This document shows, in pieces, positions 24,675-37,114 of a DNA stretch of 64,000 bases (position 1 is its first letter; each line of letters opens with the position of its first letter). The stretch comes from Leuconostoc suionicum (GTDB taxonomy: Bacteria; Bacillota; Bacilli; Lactobacillales; Lactobacillaceae): contig NZ_CP015247.1 in assembly GCF_001891125.1 (NCBI RefSeq), forward strand, positions 1,382,501-1,446,500, in the 5' to 3' direction. Both the position numbers and the translations under genes were made by a program. The notes under the pieces are model-generated. The model searched no databases and was not told where the DNA came from. It worked only from the letters and a program-made list of their open reading frames with translations.

Positions 24675-25362
24675 ACTAGAGCAATATGCTCAGCAGTTTT
24701 CTGACAGCCCAGATACATTGGTTAAAATAAATGCAGCTCGTAAGACATTACAGTCCCTTGCTCAGCATACTTTACCCGACCACCCCTTACCTCAGCTTAG
24801 TTTTTCTAGTCAAGACATTCTATCCGATTTACGACTGATGCCTCTTGATGATTTACTTTCTGAATTTCGACAAACAATTATTAAGTCTTTTGGCGTCTGG
24901 CATTTACCAAATAAGCTTTGGTTATCGGATTTAAATCAATTTATTGATGGCCGACGAGTTTTAGAAATTATGGCAGGAAATGGCGTTATTTCTAGCCAAT
25001 TGCGACTTTCTGGCAATAACGTAATCGCAACAGATAATTTCGATTGGCACGGTCAAGATATACAGCATCCTGATTTATGGACAGAAGTTAGCTGTTTAGA
25101 TGCATTGAAGGCTATAAAAACAATGGCTTATGATGTGGTTATTCTAAGCTGGGCACCTGATACCGATGAAACAGACTGGCAAGTTCTACAAACCTTACGT
25201 GCGCTACACTTTAATGGTGACTTTATTGTCATTGGTGAAAAAAATGGCGCAACCAATTCACAATTATTTTGGCAGAATGCAAAACTATTACACCCAAAAA
25301 AGTTAAATCAATATCATCAACCATTTGATTTTATTAGTGATCAAGTTTGGTTAGTACAATAA
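24649..25362 (+). CDS. SAM-dependent methyltransferase-like protein
   Basis: About 237 residues. Central VLEIMAGNGVISSQLRLSGNNVIATDN is a class I methyltransferase motif I with following acidic residue, then VVILSWAPD in place of motif IV. Substrate unknown. The start is uncertain: GTG 24646, ATG 24649, 24658 and 24664 are all possible and none has a good ribosome site, consistent with coupling to the overlapping upstream gene. Confidence 0.65.
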   Translation: MLQMTMKIKLEQYAQQFSDSPDTLVKINAARKTLQSLAQHTLPDHPLPQLSFSSQDILSDLRLMPLDDLLSEFRQTIIKSFGVWHLPNKLWLSDLNQFIDGRRVLEIMAGNGVISSQLRLSGNNVIATDNFDWHGQDIQHPDLWTEVSCLDALKAIKTMAYDVVILSWAPDTDETDWQVLQTLRALHFNGDFIVIGEKNGATNSQLFWQNAKLLHPKKLNQYHQPFDFISDQVWLVQ

Positions 25363-25405
25363 AAAAAACGATCTGGTGATAGAAATTATCACTTGATCGT
25401 TTTTT
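25362..25405. terminator. Bidirectional terminator
   Basis: ACGATC and GTGATA arms pair with TATCAC and GATCGT, flanked by A and T runs; serves the convergent methyltransferase-like and DUF368 genes. Confidence 0.85.
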
Positions 25406-26239
25406 ATTTGTACTTTTCTTCTAAACTGCTCATCCAGTGACCTACCCATATGCCGAGGATGAATAGGATAAGACTTATAAATCCACTCATTATGTTAAAG
25501 CCACTATAATCAGCGACTGGTGGAATAACAATTAAAAGCGTTGATACCACAACAATTCCTAAAATAAAATGGTACACTTTAGCATAATAGTGATGTAAAA
25601 GATAGTTCATTAATTTTGAAAAAAGGATTAATGTTAACATGCCACCAAGTGCTATTGGCAAAAATACACTTATATCAGCACGTTTAAATCCGGCTAACAT
25701 TGGGTCAAACAATCCTAGGTATAACAATAAGTTTGATGGACTTAACCCTGGGACAATAACGCCTAACGCGATTAGTGCCCCGCCAACATCCAAGAAAAGA
25801 AATTAATCGGCATGTTCCCAAAGATGGCCGTCATATTATATAGAAATAATCCACCAACAACTATTGTGACGACGAACAATATCCAGTCGCTCAGGTTCCG
25901 ACCATACTTGCCACTTTCCTTTGTCAGAGCTGGTAAAGTGCCAATAATGGCCCCAGCAAACCCCCACAAAATGATTACTTTATATTCTACAAGCAAAAAT
26001 TCTAATGGTCGGCTTAATAAAATAATACCAGCAATACCACCCAATCCCACTGGTAGAAAAAACCAAAAATCTTTCTTAAAATTCTGCCTCAAATGCGCCA
26101 TGAAGTTCAGCATTCGTTCATACAAACCAAGTATTGCCGCTAATACGCCACCAGATACACCAGGAAGAATAAACCCTAGAGCAATGAATATCCCTTTGAA
26201 AAAGCGTATAAACCACTCTTTAATGTTACTATTGTTCAT
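25404..26239 (-). pseudogene. DUF368 membrane protein, interrupted by a frameshift
   Basis: Two adjacent frames together make one DUF368 protein: the first (ATG 26239) contains the family motif LPGVSGGVLAAILGLYERM and ends INFFSWMLAGH, the second continues ALIALGVIVPGLSPSNLLLYLG. The break is at the G run on the minus strand at 25778-25781, where adding one G would restore SWMLAGALIALG. DUF368 proteins are polyprenyl-phosphate related membrane proteins; members have been described as undecaprenyl phosphate translocases. Whether the shift is a real mutation, a slippery site or a sequencing error cannot be decided here. Confidence 0.85.
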
Positions 26240-26320
26240 AAGTAGCACCTCAATATGATGTATATTATTGTTCTAAGTGTTTTACTGCATACTGCCAATT
26301 ACACTAAGCTTAAAAATTGC

Positions 26321-26851
26321 TTAATATTCCATTAAAGCTAGGAATGGCACTTCGCCAGCTTCCATAATTTTTTCACGGCCTTGCAAGTTTTCTAGTTCTA
26401 TAATAAAAGCTACGCCAGCAACGATGCCACCAAGTTTTTCAATAATTTCACGTGTAGCATTAATAGTGCCACCTGTCGCTAGTAAGTCATCAACAATCAG
26501 CACACGTTGTCCTGGCTTAATAGCATCTTTATGAATTTCTAGCTCATTAACACCACCATACTCTAGTGTGTATGATGCTGATACAGCTTCACGAGGTAAT
26601 TTACCACCTTTACGAGCTGGAACAAAGCCGATATTCATCGCATACGCCAGCGGAGAACCTACAATAAATCCACGTGATTCAGGACCAGCAATTAAATCAA
26701 CGTTTAAATTTTTAGCAAAATCAGCAATAGCATCTACTGCTTGCTTATAGGCCACACCATCACCCATTAATGGTGAAATATCACGAAAACTGACACCTGG
26801 TTCAGGGTAATCTTCAACTGTTGCAACAAAATCATGTAAGTCTACTGTCAT
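26321..26851 (-). CDS. apt: Adenine phosphoribosyltransferase
   Basis: 176 residues, adenine plus PRPP to AMP. PRPP motif [13 protein letters not shown] near residues 115-127 and N-terminal [16 protein letters not shown]. Follows recJ by 34 bases in the rnz-recJ-apt order, so likely co-transcribed. Confidence 0.96.
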   Translation of the reverse strand: MTVDLHDFVATVEDYPEPGVSFRDISPLMGDGVAYKQAVDAIADFAKNLNVDLIAGPESRGFIVGSPLAYAMNIGFVPARKGGKLPREAVSASYTLEYGGVNELEIHKDAIKPGQRVLIVDDLLATGGTINATREIIEKLGGIVAGVAFIIELENLQGREKIMEAGEVPFLALMEY

Positions 26852-26885
26852 TCTAAATCTCAGAGCTATCGCTCATACTTTCTTT

Positions 26886-28853
26886 TTAACGATTTGCCAA
26901 ATACTTTTGGTATGTTATTGACGTGGTTAAGGGTTTTTGTGCTGCTCCCGAAATAATTGTAACAAATCCATTAGTAACATGCACGAAACCTAATTCAATA
27001 AATACTTGAATCATAATGTTCAAATCGTTCTTATTGATATTTAACTGCTCCGCTATTTTATCCAAGTTCTGCGCAAAATTTAAATCCTGATGTGCGTAAA
27101 TGAATTTATATACTTGAGCAAAAAACTTTTTATGAGCAGCATTTTCAGCAGTTGCCTCTGGTGTATTAATAGCAGTTAGTAGAAGCTGTATTGTTTTGCG
27201 CCCACGGAAATAATTAATGCCAAGAGTCGCAGCAAATGATAGCCCTACAGGATTAGCAACCATAGGCACCCAATCTGGATGGTTAAAGCCAACCGCTTCA
27301 ACATTATTTTCTAAAGCTAACTTAATATGTTGCTTTAAGTTTCCCATGGTTGTTACTTTATTAATCTTTGGTTGCTGCAATCCAAACACTGGCTGCTGAT
27401 TTCCAGTACCGAAAGGTTCAAGCAGGCGTAGTTCTTCATACGTTTCAGTGCTGATCTCATTAACCGACAGTGTCGTATTAATATTAATTGGCTTGGCATG
27501 AATTTGTAATTTAGCTGAGTTCAAACGAACTTGCTCTTTCAATACATCTAGTTGCTCTGGGAAAATAGCTAATCCTAATGCACTGGCATGCCCACCAAAC
27601 GTATCATATAAATCGTGAAAGGTATTCATAAATTGATAGAGATCAAAATCACCAAAAGTGCGACCAGATCCTTTATAAACACCATCCGTTAAACTTAAAA
27701 CAATTGTCGGCTTTTGTAATAGTTCCACCAATCGACTAGCCACAATACCCAAAATACCTTGATGCCAATCTTGACCAGCGATAACCAAGACTTGATCATT
27801 TTTGTATTCTTCTGACAAAGCCATTTGTTTTGCAGAACCAAATACCTCTTCAACAATTTCCTGACGTTGCGCATTAATAGCCTCAACTTCAGAAGCAATA
27901 GCAGTTGATTCGTCTGGATCTTGACTTAACAAAAGTTTTAGAGATAAGCTAGCATCCCCTAAACGACCAACAGCATTTAAACGAGGAGCAATCTTAAATG
28001 AAACGGTTTCTGAAATAACTGGTTCATTATCTTTCTTGCCCGCATTTTTCAACACTGCAGTTAGACCTGGACGTGGCGAAACATTAATTTGTTTCAATCC
28101 CCATGAGACTAAAACCCTGTTTTCGTCGGTCAAAGACACCATATCAGAAATTTCACCTAGCGCAACGAGATCCAACAGCTCAGTTGGTAGCTCTGTTTGA
28201 TCCTCAACTGGTTGGCCCTCATTTAATAATGCTTGAGCAACTTTGAAAGCAACACCGGCGCCAGATAAATCACCAAATGGATACTGGCCTTCTGGATGTC
28301 TTGGGTGAATAACGGCATAAGCGTTTGGCAATGTGGCGGGCATTTCGTGGTGATCAGTAATAATGACATCAATACCTTGGCTCATCGCATATTCAACAGC
28401 TTCTTGACCACTAACACCATTATCTACTGTCACAATCAATTGTGCACCATCAGCAATAAGTTTTTTATACGTATCAATATTTGGCCCATAGCCATCTGAA
28501 AAGCGATTAGGTATGTAGGGTGTTACATCTGCCCCCAATACTTCTAAGGCTTCAACCATAATTGCTGTACTAGTGACACCATCCATATCATAGTCACCGT
28601 ACACAACAATCTTTTCACCACCAAAAGCTGCGTCCTGCAGACGCTCAATGGTTCTATCCATATCATGAAGTAACATGGGATCGTGCAATTGTTCTACACT
28701 TGGTTGTAAATATTTAAAAGCTGATTCTGGATCTGTATAACCCCTTTGAGCCACAATTGTTGACATAAATTGACTAATATTTAGTTGTGTGCTTAACTGC
28801 CGAACAACCTTTTCACTTGGTTGTGGCAGAATGTTCCAATTATTTTGATTCAT
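26886..28853 (-). CDS. recJ: Single-stranded-DNA-specific exonuclease RecJ
   Basis: 655 residues from the ATG at 28853 (frame opens to 28931 inside rnz). 5'-3' exonuclease in recombination and repair. DHH motifs [10 protein letters not shown] and ITDHHEMP are present, followed by DHHA1 and the OB-fold region, then a roughly 110-residue C-terminal extension typical of Firmicutes. Start overlaps the rnz stop by 14 bases, implying translational coupling. Confidence 0.95.
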   Translation of the reverse strand: MNQNNWNILPQPSEKVVRQLSTQLNISQFMSTIVAQRGYTDPESAFKYLQPSVEQLHDPMLLHDMDRTIERLQDAAFGGEKIVVYGDYDMDGVTSTAIMVEALEVLGADVTPYIPNRFSDGYGPNIDTYKKLIADGAQLIVTVDNGVSGQEAVEYAMSQGIDVIITDHHEMPATLPNAYAVIHPRHPEGQYPFGDLSGAGVAFKVAQALLNEGQPVEDQTELPTELLDLVALGEISDMVSLTDENRVLVSWGLKQINVSPRPGLTAVLKNAGKKDNEPVISETVSFKIAPRLNAVGRLGDASLSLKLLLSQDPDESTAIASEVEAINAQRQEIVEEVFGSAKQMALSEEYKNDQVLVIAGQDWHQGILGIVASRLVELLQKPTIVLSLTDGVYKGSGRTFGDFDLYQFMNTFHDLYDTFGGHASALGLAIFPEQLDVLKEQVRLNSAKLQIHAKPININTTLSVNEISTETYEELRLLEPFGTGNQQPVFGLQQPKINKVTTMGNLKQHIKLALENNVEAVGFNHPDWVPMVANPVGLSFAATLGINYFRGRKTIQLLLTAINTPEATAENAAHKKFFAQVYKFIYAHQDLNFAQNLDKIAEQLNINKNDLNIMIQVFIELGFVHVTNGFVTIISGAAQKPLTTSITYQKYLANR

Positions 28854-29796
28854 TACTATCTTTCTTAAAAGGAATATCAACAATGTCAAAGTCGCGTGCC
28901 ACATACGTGTTAGCAAAGTTGCGACGGACATCGTGTATTAATTCTTTAACCATCGGCCCAATATAGCGAGCTGAAAGATGTGTCAATACTAACTTATCTA
29001 CATGTGCTTGACGAGCCACACTTGCAGCATTTGCACTTGTTGAATGGGCATGGGCTTTGGCCATTTTCGCCTCTTCTTCGCTTGAGCCATAGGTACTCTC
29101 ATGCACCAAAACATCAGCGTTTTTTGCTAACCACTCTACATTATCATTAGGACGAGTGTCTAAAATGAAAGTTACTATGCGACCTTTTTGGGCTTTACCA
29201 ATAAAATCATGACCATTAACGATACGCCCATCTGGTAGTGTAACTGTTTTTCCTGCCTTTAGTTGACCATATACTGGTCCAGAAGGAATATTTTCCTGCT
29301 TTAGTTTATCAACTAATAGTTCGCCTGGATGATCTTTCTCTATCACACGAAATCCCCAGGTCTCAATACGATGACGCATTGGTGCGGCAATAACTTGAAA
29401 AGTATGATCTTCAAAGATGACACCTTCAGTTAAGTCAACATACTCGATTGGATACGATAGGCGTGTTTCGGAAATTCGCAGTGCCGTTTGAACAAATTCT
29501 TTAACACCCTTAGGCCCATATATAGTTAAAGGTTCATTTTTATCAGCACCTTGAAAGGAACGTGAGCTTAAGAATCCTGGCAATCCAAATATATGATCAC
29601 CATGCAAATGTGTAATAAATATTTTTTCAACTTTACGTGGTCGCAAAGTGGTTTTTAAAATTTGATGTTGCGTTGCTTCACCAACATCAAAGAGCCACAC
29701 AGCATTGCGTTCGTCTAAAAGGCGAAGCGCAATACTAGTAACATTTCTAAATTTAGATGGTTGGCCAGAGCCAGTCCCGAGAAATTCAAGTTGCAT
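28840..29796 (-). CDS. rnz: Ribonuclease Z
   Basis: 318 residues, metallo-beta-lactamase fold endonuclease that matures tRNA 3' ends, needed where CCA is not encoded, as in the tRNA-Leu of this window. HLHGDH metal site near residues 63-68, [11 protein letters not shown] start, LDTRPN and HEST motifs. First gene of rnz-recJ-apt. Confidence 0.96.
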   Translation of the reverse strand: MQLEFLGTGSGQPSKFRNVTSIALRLLDERNAVWLFDVGEATQHQILKTTLRPRKVEKIFITHLHGDHIFGLPGFLSSRSFQGADKNEPLTIYGPKGVKEFVQTALRISETRLSYPIEYVDLTEGVIFEDHTFQVIAAPMRHRIETWGFRVIEKDHPGELLVDKLKQENIPSGPVYGQLKAGKTVTLPDGRIVNGHDFIGKAQKGRIVTFILDTRPNDNVEWLAKNADVLVHESTYGSSEEEAKMAKAHAHSTSANAASVARQAHVDKLVLTHLSARYIGPMVKELIHDVRRNFANTYVARDFDIVDIPFKKDSNESK

Positions 29797-29921
29797 TCAT
29801 TTTACCTACTGAGCGCTTTCTTAATAACGTTCATAACTAGTCAATTATAACAAAAAATGAGCGTTTCCGCTCACTTTCATATCATTTAGATTGAATTTAT
29901 CTTAAAATATATTAGTTAAAT

Positions 29922-30437
29922 TCAATTCCACTTATCAGCTTTAAATTGCAAGCGTTGTGCCATTTCTAGTGCTTCTCGTTCCGGATCTTTCTTATAAAAA
30001 TCCTGGTGATACTCTTCTGCTTCATAAAATGGTTTGGCGTCTTCAATTTTCGTCACGATGGGTTCATCAAAACGATTTGAAGCTGCTAATGCGGCCCTAG
30101 ATTCTTCAGCAATTTCACGTTGTTCAGGACTATTTACAAAAATCACTGGACGGTAGTTATCACCGCGGTCTTGGAATTGACCCATTGCATCAGTTGGATC
30201 AGTCTGTTCCCAATATATTTCGACTAGTTCACGATAACTTATTTTTTCGGAATCAAACCAAATTTTAACGGCCTCTGTATGGCCAGTAGTATGTGAGGAT
30301 ACTTGCTCATAAGTTGGATTTTCGACATGACCACCCGTGTAGCCTGAACGAACTTTTTCAATTCCATCTAATGAATCAAATGGTTGCACCATGCACCAAA
30401 AACAGCCGCCAGCAAATATTGCAGTTTCTATCGCCAT
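29922..30437 (-). CDS. msrA: Peptide methionine sulfoxide reductase A
   Basis: 171 residues. Catalytic GCFWC at residues 11-15 and [14 protein letters not shown], with GHTEAV. Repairs S-methionine sulfoxide. Good ribosome site AAGGAG. No msrB is fused or adjacent. Confidence 0.95.
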   Translation of the reverse strand: MAIETAIFAGGCFWCMVQPFDSLDGIEKVRSGYTGGHVENPTYEQVSSHTTGHTEAVKIWFDSEKISYRELVEIYWEQTDPTDAMGQFQDRGDNYRPVIFVNSPEQREIAEESRAALAASNRFDEPIVTKIEDAKPFYEAEEYHQDFYKKDPEREALEMAQRLQFKADKWN

Positions 30438-30497
30438 GTTATTTCTCCTTACAAATTAAAAGTAAAAGCAGTTATACTCATTTTACTTTAATTGAGA

Positions 30498-31451
30498 TTA
30501 AATTTCAAAAGTTTCCTGTTTTTTAGCTAGCTTTGTTCGCTCAATATCTTCTTTAGCGTGAATTAATCTTGTTATCAGAGCATTAAATGGCATAGGTACA
30601 CCATGTTCAGATCCCAATTTAGCGAAGTAACCATTTAAAAAATCGATTTCTGTATGTTTACCAGCTTTAATATCTTGATACATTGATGGGTAATGATTGC
30701 CAGCATGTTCAGGTCGTATGAGTAAGGCTAAATCCTTCATAATCGCGTTTACATCAACGTTAATTCCTTCTAACTCACCAATTTGTTTTATTTCATCCAG
30801 AATATTTAGTGATAAATCCATACCATTTCCAGCCATACCAAACTCTGCAATATTTGCATCTAACAAAACTGTTAACGGATTAAGGACAGAGTTAATTCCC
30901 GCTTTATGCCAAATTGCTTCAATGACATTTTGAGATAATGTCACATTGAGACTAGCCTTATTCAGAGCCGATACAATTGGTTTAGCGTTAGCCTCACCGA
31001 TTGCCTGTAATTTGATGGACCCAGTTCCTGTCACGCGAATTTCCCCAGGATTAATTAATTCTGATGTCCACAAAGTCACACCAGCCAAAATCTGATCGCG
31101 ATTAACATGCTTTTCCATGACCTCAATATTACCAAGACCATTAGAAAGAACCAACAGCTTGGTGTTCTTAGTAATAATGTGCTTGATATCTGTTAACATC
31201 GTATCTAATTGAGGGGTTTTCGTTAACAAAATAATAAGGTCAAACTTACCATCAATTTCTTTAGCTGTCATGACAGGAATATAATATTTTTTTGTTACCC
31301 CATCATCTTGATGCACTGTTAACCCATCTGTGCTTATGGCAGCAATATGTGCAGCCCAGCCATCAATTCCTGTCACTTCATGGCCAGCTTGTTGTAACAT
31401 CACACCAACTCGAGCGCCCAAAGCACCAAATCCTGCTATTGCTATTTTCAT
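30498..31451 (-). CDS. panE: Ketopantoate reductase family protein (PanE/ApbA)
   Basis: 317 residues from the ATG at 31451. N-terminal NADP motif IAGFGALGARVG and C-terminal domain with IWHKAGINSVLNPLT and EIDFLNGYFAKLG are typical. Ketopantoate reductase makes pantoate, but in lactic acid bacteria PanE-like enzymes are also known to reduce branched-chain 2-oxo acids to D-hydroxy acids. No other pantothenate genes are nearby. The chosen start lacks a clear ribosome site; the frame is open to 31520 where GGAGG is too close to a second ATG. Confidence 0.8.
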   Translation of the reverse strand: MKIAIAGFGALGARVGVMLQQAGHEVTGIDGWAAHIAAISTDGLTVHQDDGVTKKYYIPVMTAKEIDGKFDLIILLTKTPQLDTMLTDIKHIITKNTKLLVLSNGLGNIEVMEKHVNRDQILAGVTLWTSELINPGEIRVTGTGSIKLQAIGEANAKPIVSALNKASLNVTLSQNVIEAIWHKAGINSVLNPLTVLLDANIAEFGMAGNGMDLSLNILDEIKQIGELEGINVDVNAIMKDLALLIRPEHAGNHYPSMYQDIKAGKHTEIDFLNGYFAKLGSEHGVPMPFNALITRLIHAKEDIERTKLAKKQETFEI

Positions 31452-31560
31452 AATTTTAGAAGCGTGAGCAATCAGATATTTGTTCACAATACCTGAAATA
31501 GCTAAACGCATTTCCTCCATATCTGTTTGCTAGTTCTGTTACTTTTTCACACAAAACTTT

Positions 31561-32292
31561 TTACTGTTCTTCACTCTTTATATCATCCAGCAAGTCACGC
31601 TCTTGTTGCGTTAACAGCCGCTTTTCTAATAAATCAGGTCGGCGCAAATAAGTACGACGCAATGACTCCTTTAATCGCCACTCTGCAATTTTGGCGTGAT
31701 TACCACTGGTCAAGACTTCAGGAACCATTCGTCCCCGAAAATCAGCTGGTCGTGTGTACTGCGGAAATTCTAACAAACCATCTTCAAAAGAATCTCCCTC
31801 AGCACTCGCCGCATTTCCTAAAATTTCGGGTAGAAAACGTACTGTGGCATCAATAATAACCATCGCGCCGAGTTCTCCACCTGTCAAAACATAATCACCT
31901 AGTGAAATTTCATCATCGACTAATTCTCGAATACGCTCATCATACCCTTCGTAGTGACCAGCAACAAAAGTCAAATGGTCATAAGTAGCTAATTCTTGAG
32001 CAACTTCATGGTTGAACTGTCTACCGGCTGGATCCAGCAGGATCACACGTCCTTTGCCACCAGCTTGCTTTTCCACAGAGGCCATCGCATCAAATATTGG
32101 TTGCGGTGTTAATAACATGCCAGCACCGCCACCAAATGGATAATCATCAACGTTATTATGCTTATTTTCGGTGAAATCTCGAAAATCAGTCACTTGAAAG
32201 TCTAACGCCCCTTTATCAATCGCTTTGCCAATAATTGATTGGCGCATTGGTGCAAACATGTCGGGAAATAAGCTTAAAACATCTATTCTCAT
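31561..32292 (-). CDS. trmD: tRNA (guanine-37-N1)-methyltransferase
   Basis: 243 residues, SPOUT knot enzyme that makes m1G37 in tRNA and prevents +1 frameshifting. [13 protein letters not shown] start, GGGAGMLL and the knot LTGGELGAM. Start overlaps the rimM stop by one base (TAATG). In many Gram-positives it follows rpsP-rimM; here rpsP is 11 kb away. Confidence 0.97.
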   Translation of the reverse strand: MRIDVLSLFPDMFAPMRQSIIGKAIDKGALDFQVTDFRDFTENKHNNVDDYPFGGGAGMLLTPQPIFDAMASVEKQAGGKGRVILLDPAGRQFNHEVAQELATYDHLTFVAGHYEGYDERIRELVDDEISLGDYVLTGGELGAMVIIDATVRFLPEILGNAASAEGDSFEDGLLEFPQYTRPADFRGRMVPEVLTSGNHAKIAEWRLKESLRRTYLRRPDLLEKRLLTQQERDLLDDIKSEEQ

Positions 32293-32813
32293 TAATCTAA
32301 TAACCCTTCTAAAGCGTCAATTGTAATTAATTTGGCGTCAACATCAACTGATTTAACAACATCATCAATCATAGGAATCAAAGCATCTGATTGACCGTCA
32401 CGTTGAACTATCCAAACATCATTCGCTCCTGTTTCCATAATTTCCTTGACAACACCGATTTTGTTACCGTCCAAATCAACCACAGTGCTATCGATAATTT
32501 CATCGTAATAGTATTGATCGTCTTCTAATTCTGGACGAGCTACACCTTCAATATAAACATCATCACCTTTATATTTTTCAATTTCATTAATGTTGGTTAC
32601 CCCAACAAATAAGACCAACCACATGTTTTTATGTAGTCGTGATGATTGCACTTTGACAGGGATACGTCCCTGTTTTGTATCAATAAATAGATCTACTCCC
32701 TTTTTGAAGCGATCTTGAGCAAAATCAGTAATCGCCATGATTTTCACTTCACCACGAATACCATGTGTGTTTACGATTGTGCCTACTTTAAAATAATTTT
32801 CTGTATTAGTCAT
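32292..32813 (-). CDS. rimM: 16S rRNA processing protein RimM
   Basis: 173 residues; binds S19 and assists 30S head maturation. [16 protein letters not shown] start, PRC-barrel half with [10 protein letters not shown] and [10 protein letters not shown]. Upstream of and coupled to trmD. Confidence 0.96.
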   Translation of the reverse strand: MTNTENYFKVGTIVNTHGIRGEVKIMAITDFAQDRFKKGVDLFIDTKQGRIPVKVQSSRLHKNMWLVLFVGVTNINEIEKYKGDDVYIEGVARPELEDDQYYYDEIIDSTVVDLDGNKIGVVKEIMETGANDVWIVQRDGQSDALIPMIDDVVKSVDVDAKLITIDALEGLLD

Positions 32814-32848
32814 AAGTCTATTGTATCAGGTTTTACAAACGGAAATAC

Positions 32849-32882
32849 AAAAAAAGTACGTCATAAAATCTCACTGACGCAC
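32849..32882 (-). terminator. Terminator after ogt
   Basis: Minus strand GTGCGTCA/TGACGTAC hairpin followed by seven T. Confidence 0.8.
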
Positions 32883-32888
32883 TGTTTC

Positions 32889-33371
32889 TCACTTCTCTAA
32901 TAGGTTTTCTAATACTAATAATTTTTTTTTAATGTCGGTACCGTATCTATACTTACCCACACCACCACTCTTAGGTAAGATATGATGACAAGCATTAATA
33001 ATTGGAATAGGGTTTTTACCAATCGCTGTTGCTACAGCGCGAACAGCAGTGGGATGATTAATCTTTTTTGCGAACTGCTCGTACGTTAATAATTCATGAC
33101 AAGTATTTAGAGCCTGCCATACCTCTCTTTGAAAGGCGGTAGATTTAAGGTAACCAATCTTGATCCGCGAAAAATCAATCTTTTCACCAGCAGCATACGC
33201 TCGAAAAAGACTTGTTTCTGGCAATACTTGCTGTTCTAATTCATATTCTGGAAAGTCATTTAAGAATTCGCTAACACCATCATCAGCTAGACTAACGCAC
33301 ACAATTTGATCATTCTGTTTAAATAATGTTAGTTTACCGTTTAAAAAAGAGATTGTTTCATATTTTATCAT
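32889..33371 (-). CDS. ogt: Methylated-DNA-protein cysteine methyltransferase-like protein
   Basis: 160 residues. C-terminal domain TAFQREVWQAL...YEQFAKKI and GKNPIPIINACHHILPKSG carry the acceptor Cys128. The usual PCHR active site reads ACHH, so both flanking residues differ; activity towards O6-alkylguanine is likely but not certain, and alkyltransferase-like regulation is an alternative. Starts 50 bases after addA and may be transcribed with it; a terminator follows. Confidence 0.82.
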   Translation of the reverse strand: MIKYETISFLNGKLTLFKQNDQIVCVSLADDGVSEFLNDFPEYELEQQVLPETSLFRAYAAGEKIDFSRIKIGYLKSTAFQREVWQALNTCHELLTYEQFAKKINHPTAVRAVATAIGKNPIPIINACHHILPKSGGVGKYRYGTDIKKKLLVLENLLEK

Positions 33372-33421
33372 TACTTCACCATGACATTTTCGTGTAAAAC
33401 CCAATAAGTAATATTTATTGT

Positions 33422-36400
33422 CTATTTTACACTAATTACTCGACCGACATTCAAAGCAATTAATTGTGGATCACCAACCTGATAACCAACATATTCCCGT
33501 TGAAGTGCTTGTTGATACAAATGAAGCTGTCCCTTATATCGTGCCTGCAATTTAGCCAAGACTTCATCTATTTGAGTATTCCGAACAAAATCAGTTTTAT
33601 AATCAAACAATGTGACTGTTCGTGATGCTTCATCAACAAAATACCCATCAATAATACCATGAATTAACACTGGTGCTGAATCCTCTAGTGTGTCATAAAT
33701 ATCACTGGCTGGCATAATCATAGCAAAAGTAGCTTCTCTGTGCAACGTCTTCTGGTGAGCAATGATTTGTTTGGCAAAATCGGATTGCAAAAATGCAAGA
33801 ATCTCATCAATTTCAATTAGTGGTGCCACGCCAGGCAAAATTCTTTTATTTTCAACCAATTCGTCACGTAATTTTTCTATGCTCTGTACTGTATTAATTT
33901 TGGTAAAATCAATCAACTGTAAGATCAAATGTGTTGCCGTTCCTACAGCAGAGCTTGATGGTTTTTGCGAACCATCATTCATGAAATCTGGTAAAGGTAA
34001 CTCGTCAACCTTCAAAACATTAGCAGGTTGTAATTGTCCATTTTCAGTAATAACGGCCGTCTGCATTTGAGCAAGATCTGGGTCCTCAAATATTTGTTTG
34101 ATTTCACTCACAGATTGATACGCCGCTGTTTGTGTTGCTTGTAAGTTAGCATACTGATAATTCAAAATTGTTTTAGCTCGATCAAAATCCATCGGCGAAT
34201 AGGTTCCATCCTCAACTAATTCACTCCCCTCAGCACTCGCTATTGGTGCGTGAATTTCGTTTTGATTCGTGAGTGTAACAGCCACCTTTCCTGTTAATGG
34301 TGTTTCAGATCCCACTAACCTTGGTAATTGACCATCACCAAGCCAATCTTCTAGTACTTTGTTTTTTGTACGAGCTAAACTCATAATAGTCCATTTTAGA
34401 TATGAATCAGCTTGTAAGCGCAAAAATTCAGGTAAAAATTGCCCATTAGCGTTCTTGGATTGCTGCCACAAAGATTTTAAGGATTGGTTTCCTGCTTCTC
34501 CCTTGACTTTCACCGAACCAATGATAAACAATTGTTGTTCAGCTCTCGTCAGGGCAACGTATAAGAGACGCATTTCTTCAGACCAACTCTGTCGCTTTAA
34601 CGCCTGCTGTACTACAAGCTTTTGTAATGTAGGTATCATAACCAAAGCATCTGGTTGAATATACTCTAACCCTATACCTTCATTTTTTTGAATCAATAAG
34701 CCGCCCTTTAAATCCTGGGTATTAAATGATTTATCAAATTCTGGTAAAAATACAATTGGAAATTCCAATCCTTTTGATGCATGGATGGTCATAATTCTTA
34801 CAGCTTGAGCATCCGTTTCTTGTGCTGCTTCGCCTAAATCACTGTCACCAGACTGCAACTGTTCAATATATCTAATAAAACGGAACAAACCGCTATGCGT
34901 ATTATTTTGATAGGTACGCGCATATTCGTATAACGCATGCAAATTTGCTTGTCTTTGTGCACCTCCCGGCATACCAGCAACGTAATCAAGCCACGCCGTA
35001 TCATCATAAATAGCCCAGATTAATGCTACTAAATCGTTTTGTGTCGCAATTACATGCCACTTTTCAATTAAATTGAGGAAATTTTGCGCTTTTTGATTTT
35101 GTTGCGCGTAAGCTTGCAACGCTGTCCAGTAATCATGCATTTTATCCGCAATACGAATTGCCGCCAACTCATTTTCATCAAAGTTAAAAACTGGAGAACG
35201 TAACACCGCGGCTAATGGAATATCCTGATGTGGATTATCTATGACACGCAATATATCGAGCATCAGATACACTTCCATCGTCTGAAAATAATTACCGACA
35301 CCTTCAACTTGAACGGGAATTCCCGCCGCACGTAAGGTTGACACAAGGTCAATATAGCCCGACTTAGCTCGTGTCAAAATGGCAATGTCATTATACTGCA
35401 CTGGACGGAGACCGGCTGGGTCAGCTTTACGATCGAATATTGAAGTTTCACGTAGCTTCAGTATTCTTTCGGCTAGCAAGGCATATTGGGCCTGCCTTTT
35501 CTCAAATACTTCCGTATCAGTTTCCAAATCTTCTTCAGCATCTTCGACAATAATATCCATATGAAATACAGCAGGTACATCATCTGGATAAGCGGCTTTC
35601 GGAACTAGTTTTGCCTCACCCGCGTAGGCAATATCTCCAAGTGTTTCATCCATTATTTGCGTAAAAATCAAATTCGTAATATTAGTGACGTTATTTTGCG
35701 ATCTAAAATTATCCGCTAAATCAATACGAATATCATCGTTTTCTTTTTTTGCAAATTGTTTATACTTCTTTGTGAACAGAGATGGTTCTGCTTGGCGAAA
35801 GCCATAAATACTTTGCTTCACATCCCCAACCATATACATATTATGCCCGTTCGAAACACTAGTTAACAGAGTTTCCTGTAATTGGTTGATGTCTTGATAT
35901 TCATCAACTAAAATTTCATCAAATTGCCCTTGGATTGTTTGTTTGGTAACATCATCTGATAGTATTGCTAACGCCAAAGTTCCTAAATCTGGGAAATCAA
36001 GTAATTTTTCTTCGCGCTTGGTCTTTCTAAATGATTCTCGGAATGCTTGCGTTACGAGAATTAGCGTATCAATTAATTTATAAGATTCTTTTTGCACTAG
36101 TTGCCATGACTTTTCATCGAGTGCAAAATAAGATGTTATCAATGAATTCATTTGCGATTTGACGCCAACAACCTGCCCTTTAATCTGTCGAGCCACTTCA
36201 AGCGTGGCTGACAAATCCAGATCTTCTTTGATTGCCTTTGTTTGAGAATTAATCTTACCACTTGGCGTGTCTAAAATAGCTTCCCGAAGTTCATCCCAAG
36301 ACCCAACCATCGCTTTGTCTTGGATTAATAATAAATAATCTTGGATCTCAAGAAAAGCATCTTGTGTTTTTTTGAGTTCATCAATTCCTGTAATAGTAAG

Positions 36401-37114
36401 TTGTACTTCTTCAACTTTTTTTATCAGATCCTTGATAATTTCTAGGATAATTGGCCGGATGCTGTGTGTATATAACGCTGTTGCTGTCAGCGGTTTTCCT
36501 GTCACTTCATAAGGTTCACGTAGCTTCTCTAACCATTCATTTCCGTCAGCGCGGGCTTCTGCAAAATCTGATAACCTTAAAATGATTTTCTGTAACTGGT
36601 CATCTTGATTTGGATTACCAAAATTATTTACTAGTGTTAAAAACTGTTCATGATGAATATTACTTTCATCATAAAAATCAGCCAAAACATCAGTTAACAC
36701 ATCTTGTTGTAATAATTTACGTTCAGCCGTATCCGACAATAATCGAAATTGTGGGTCTAACCCAATGACATGGTAATACATCTCAATAATTCGTAAAGCA
36801 TACGCATCTATGGTTGAAATGTTCGCTGCTGGTAATATCAAAAGTTGCTCTTGTAAAAAGCGTTTTTGATTTTCATCAGCTAACTTTAAACGTTTTTCAA
36901 TAGCGACTTCTAAGCGTTCCCGCATTTCTTTTGCTGCAGCGTTTGTAAAAGTTACAATTAAAAATCTTTCGACACTCACACCACTTAAAATTTTTTGAAT
37001 CAGACGTTCAATTAAAACAGTCGTCTTTCCTGACCCGGCTGACGCAGCAACTAGAATATTATGATCCTTTTCTTCAATTGCACGTTGCTGATTTTTTGTG
37101 AATTTGGTTGCCAT
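33422..37114 (-). CDS. addA: ATP-dependent helicase/nuclease subunit A (AddA/RexA)
   Basis: 1230 residues. UvrD-like helicase with C-terminal nuclease, partner of AddB in processing double-strand breaks to the Chi site. Walker [11 protein letters not shown] near residue 23, Walker [11 protein letters not shown]1 motif [13 protein letters not shown] and [11 protein letters not shown], nuclease motif [10 protein letters not shown] near the C-terminus. Start overlaps the addB stop by one base (TAATG). Confidence 0.96.
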   Translation of the reverse strand: MATKFTKNQQRAIEEKDHNILVAASAGSGKTTVLIERLIQKILSGVSVERFLIVTFTNAAAKEMRERLEVAIEKRLKLADENQKRFLQEQLLILPAANISTIDAYALRIIEMYYHVIGLDPQFRLLSDTAERKLLQQDVLTDVLADFYDESNIHHEQFLTLVNNFGNPNQDDQLQKIILRLSDFAEARADGNEWLEKLREPYEVTGKPLTATALYTHSIRPIILEIIKDLIKKVEEVQLTITGIDELKKTQDAFLEIQDYLLLIQDKAMVGSWDELREAILDTPSGKINSQTKAIKEDLDLSATLEVARQIKGQVVGVKSQMNSLITSYFALDEKSWQLVQKESYKLIDTLILVTQAFRESFRKTKREEKLLDFPDLGTLALAILSDDVTKQTIQGQFDEILVDEYQDINQLQETLLTSVSNGHNMYMVGDVKQSIYGFRQAEPSLFTKKYKQFAKKENDDIRIDLADNFRSQNNVTNITNLIFTQIMDETLGDIAYAGEAKLVPKAAYPDDVPAVFHMDIIVEDAEEDLETDTEVFEKRQAQYALLAERILKLRETSIFDRKADPAGLRPVQYNDIAILTRAKSGYIDLVSTLRAAGIPVQVEGVGNYFQTMEVYLMLDILRVIDNPHQDIPLAAVLRSPVFNFDENELAAIRIADKMHDYWTALQAYAQQNQKAQNFLNLIEKWHVIATQNDLVALIWAIYDDTAWLDYVAGMPGGAQRQANLHALYEYARTYQNNTHSGLFRFIRYIEQLQSGDSDLGEAAQETDAQAVRIMTIHASKGLEFPIVFLPEFDKSFNTQDLKGGLLIQKNEGIGLEYIQPDALVMIPTLQKLVVQQALKRQSWSEEMRLLYVALTRAEQQLFIIGSVKVKGEAGNQSLKSLWQQSKNANGQFLPEFLRLQADSYLKWTIMSLARTKNKVLEDWLGDGQLPRLVGSETPLTGKVAVTLTNQNEIHAPIASAEGSELVEDGTYSPMDFDRAKTILNYQYANLQATQTAAYQSVSEIKQIFEDPDLAQMQTAVITENGQLQPANVLKVDELPLPDFMNDGSQKPSSSAVGTATHLILQLIDFTKINTVQSIEKLRDELVENKRILPGVAPLIEIDEILAFLQSDFAKQIIAHQKTLHREATFAMIMPASDIYDTLEDSAPVLIHGIIDGYFVDEASRTVTLFDYKTDFVRNTQIDEVLAKLQARYKGQLHLYQQALQREYVGYQVGDPQLIALNVGRVISVK

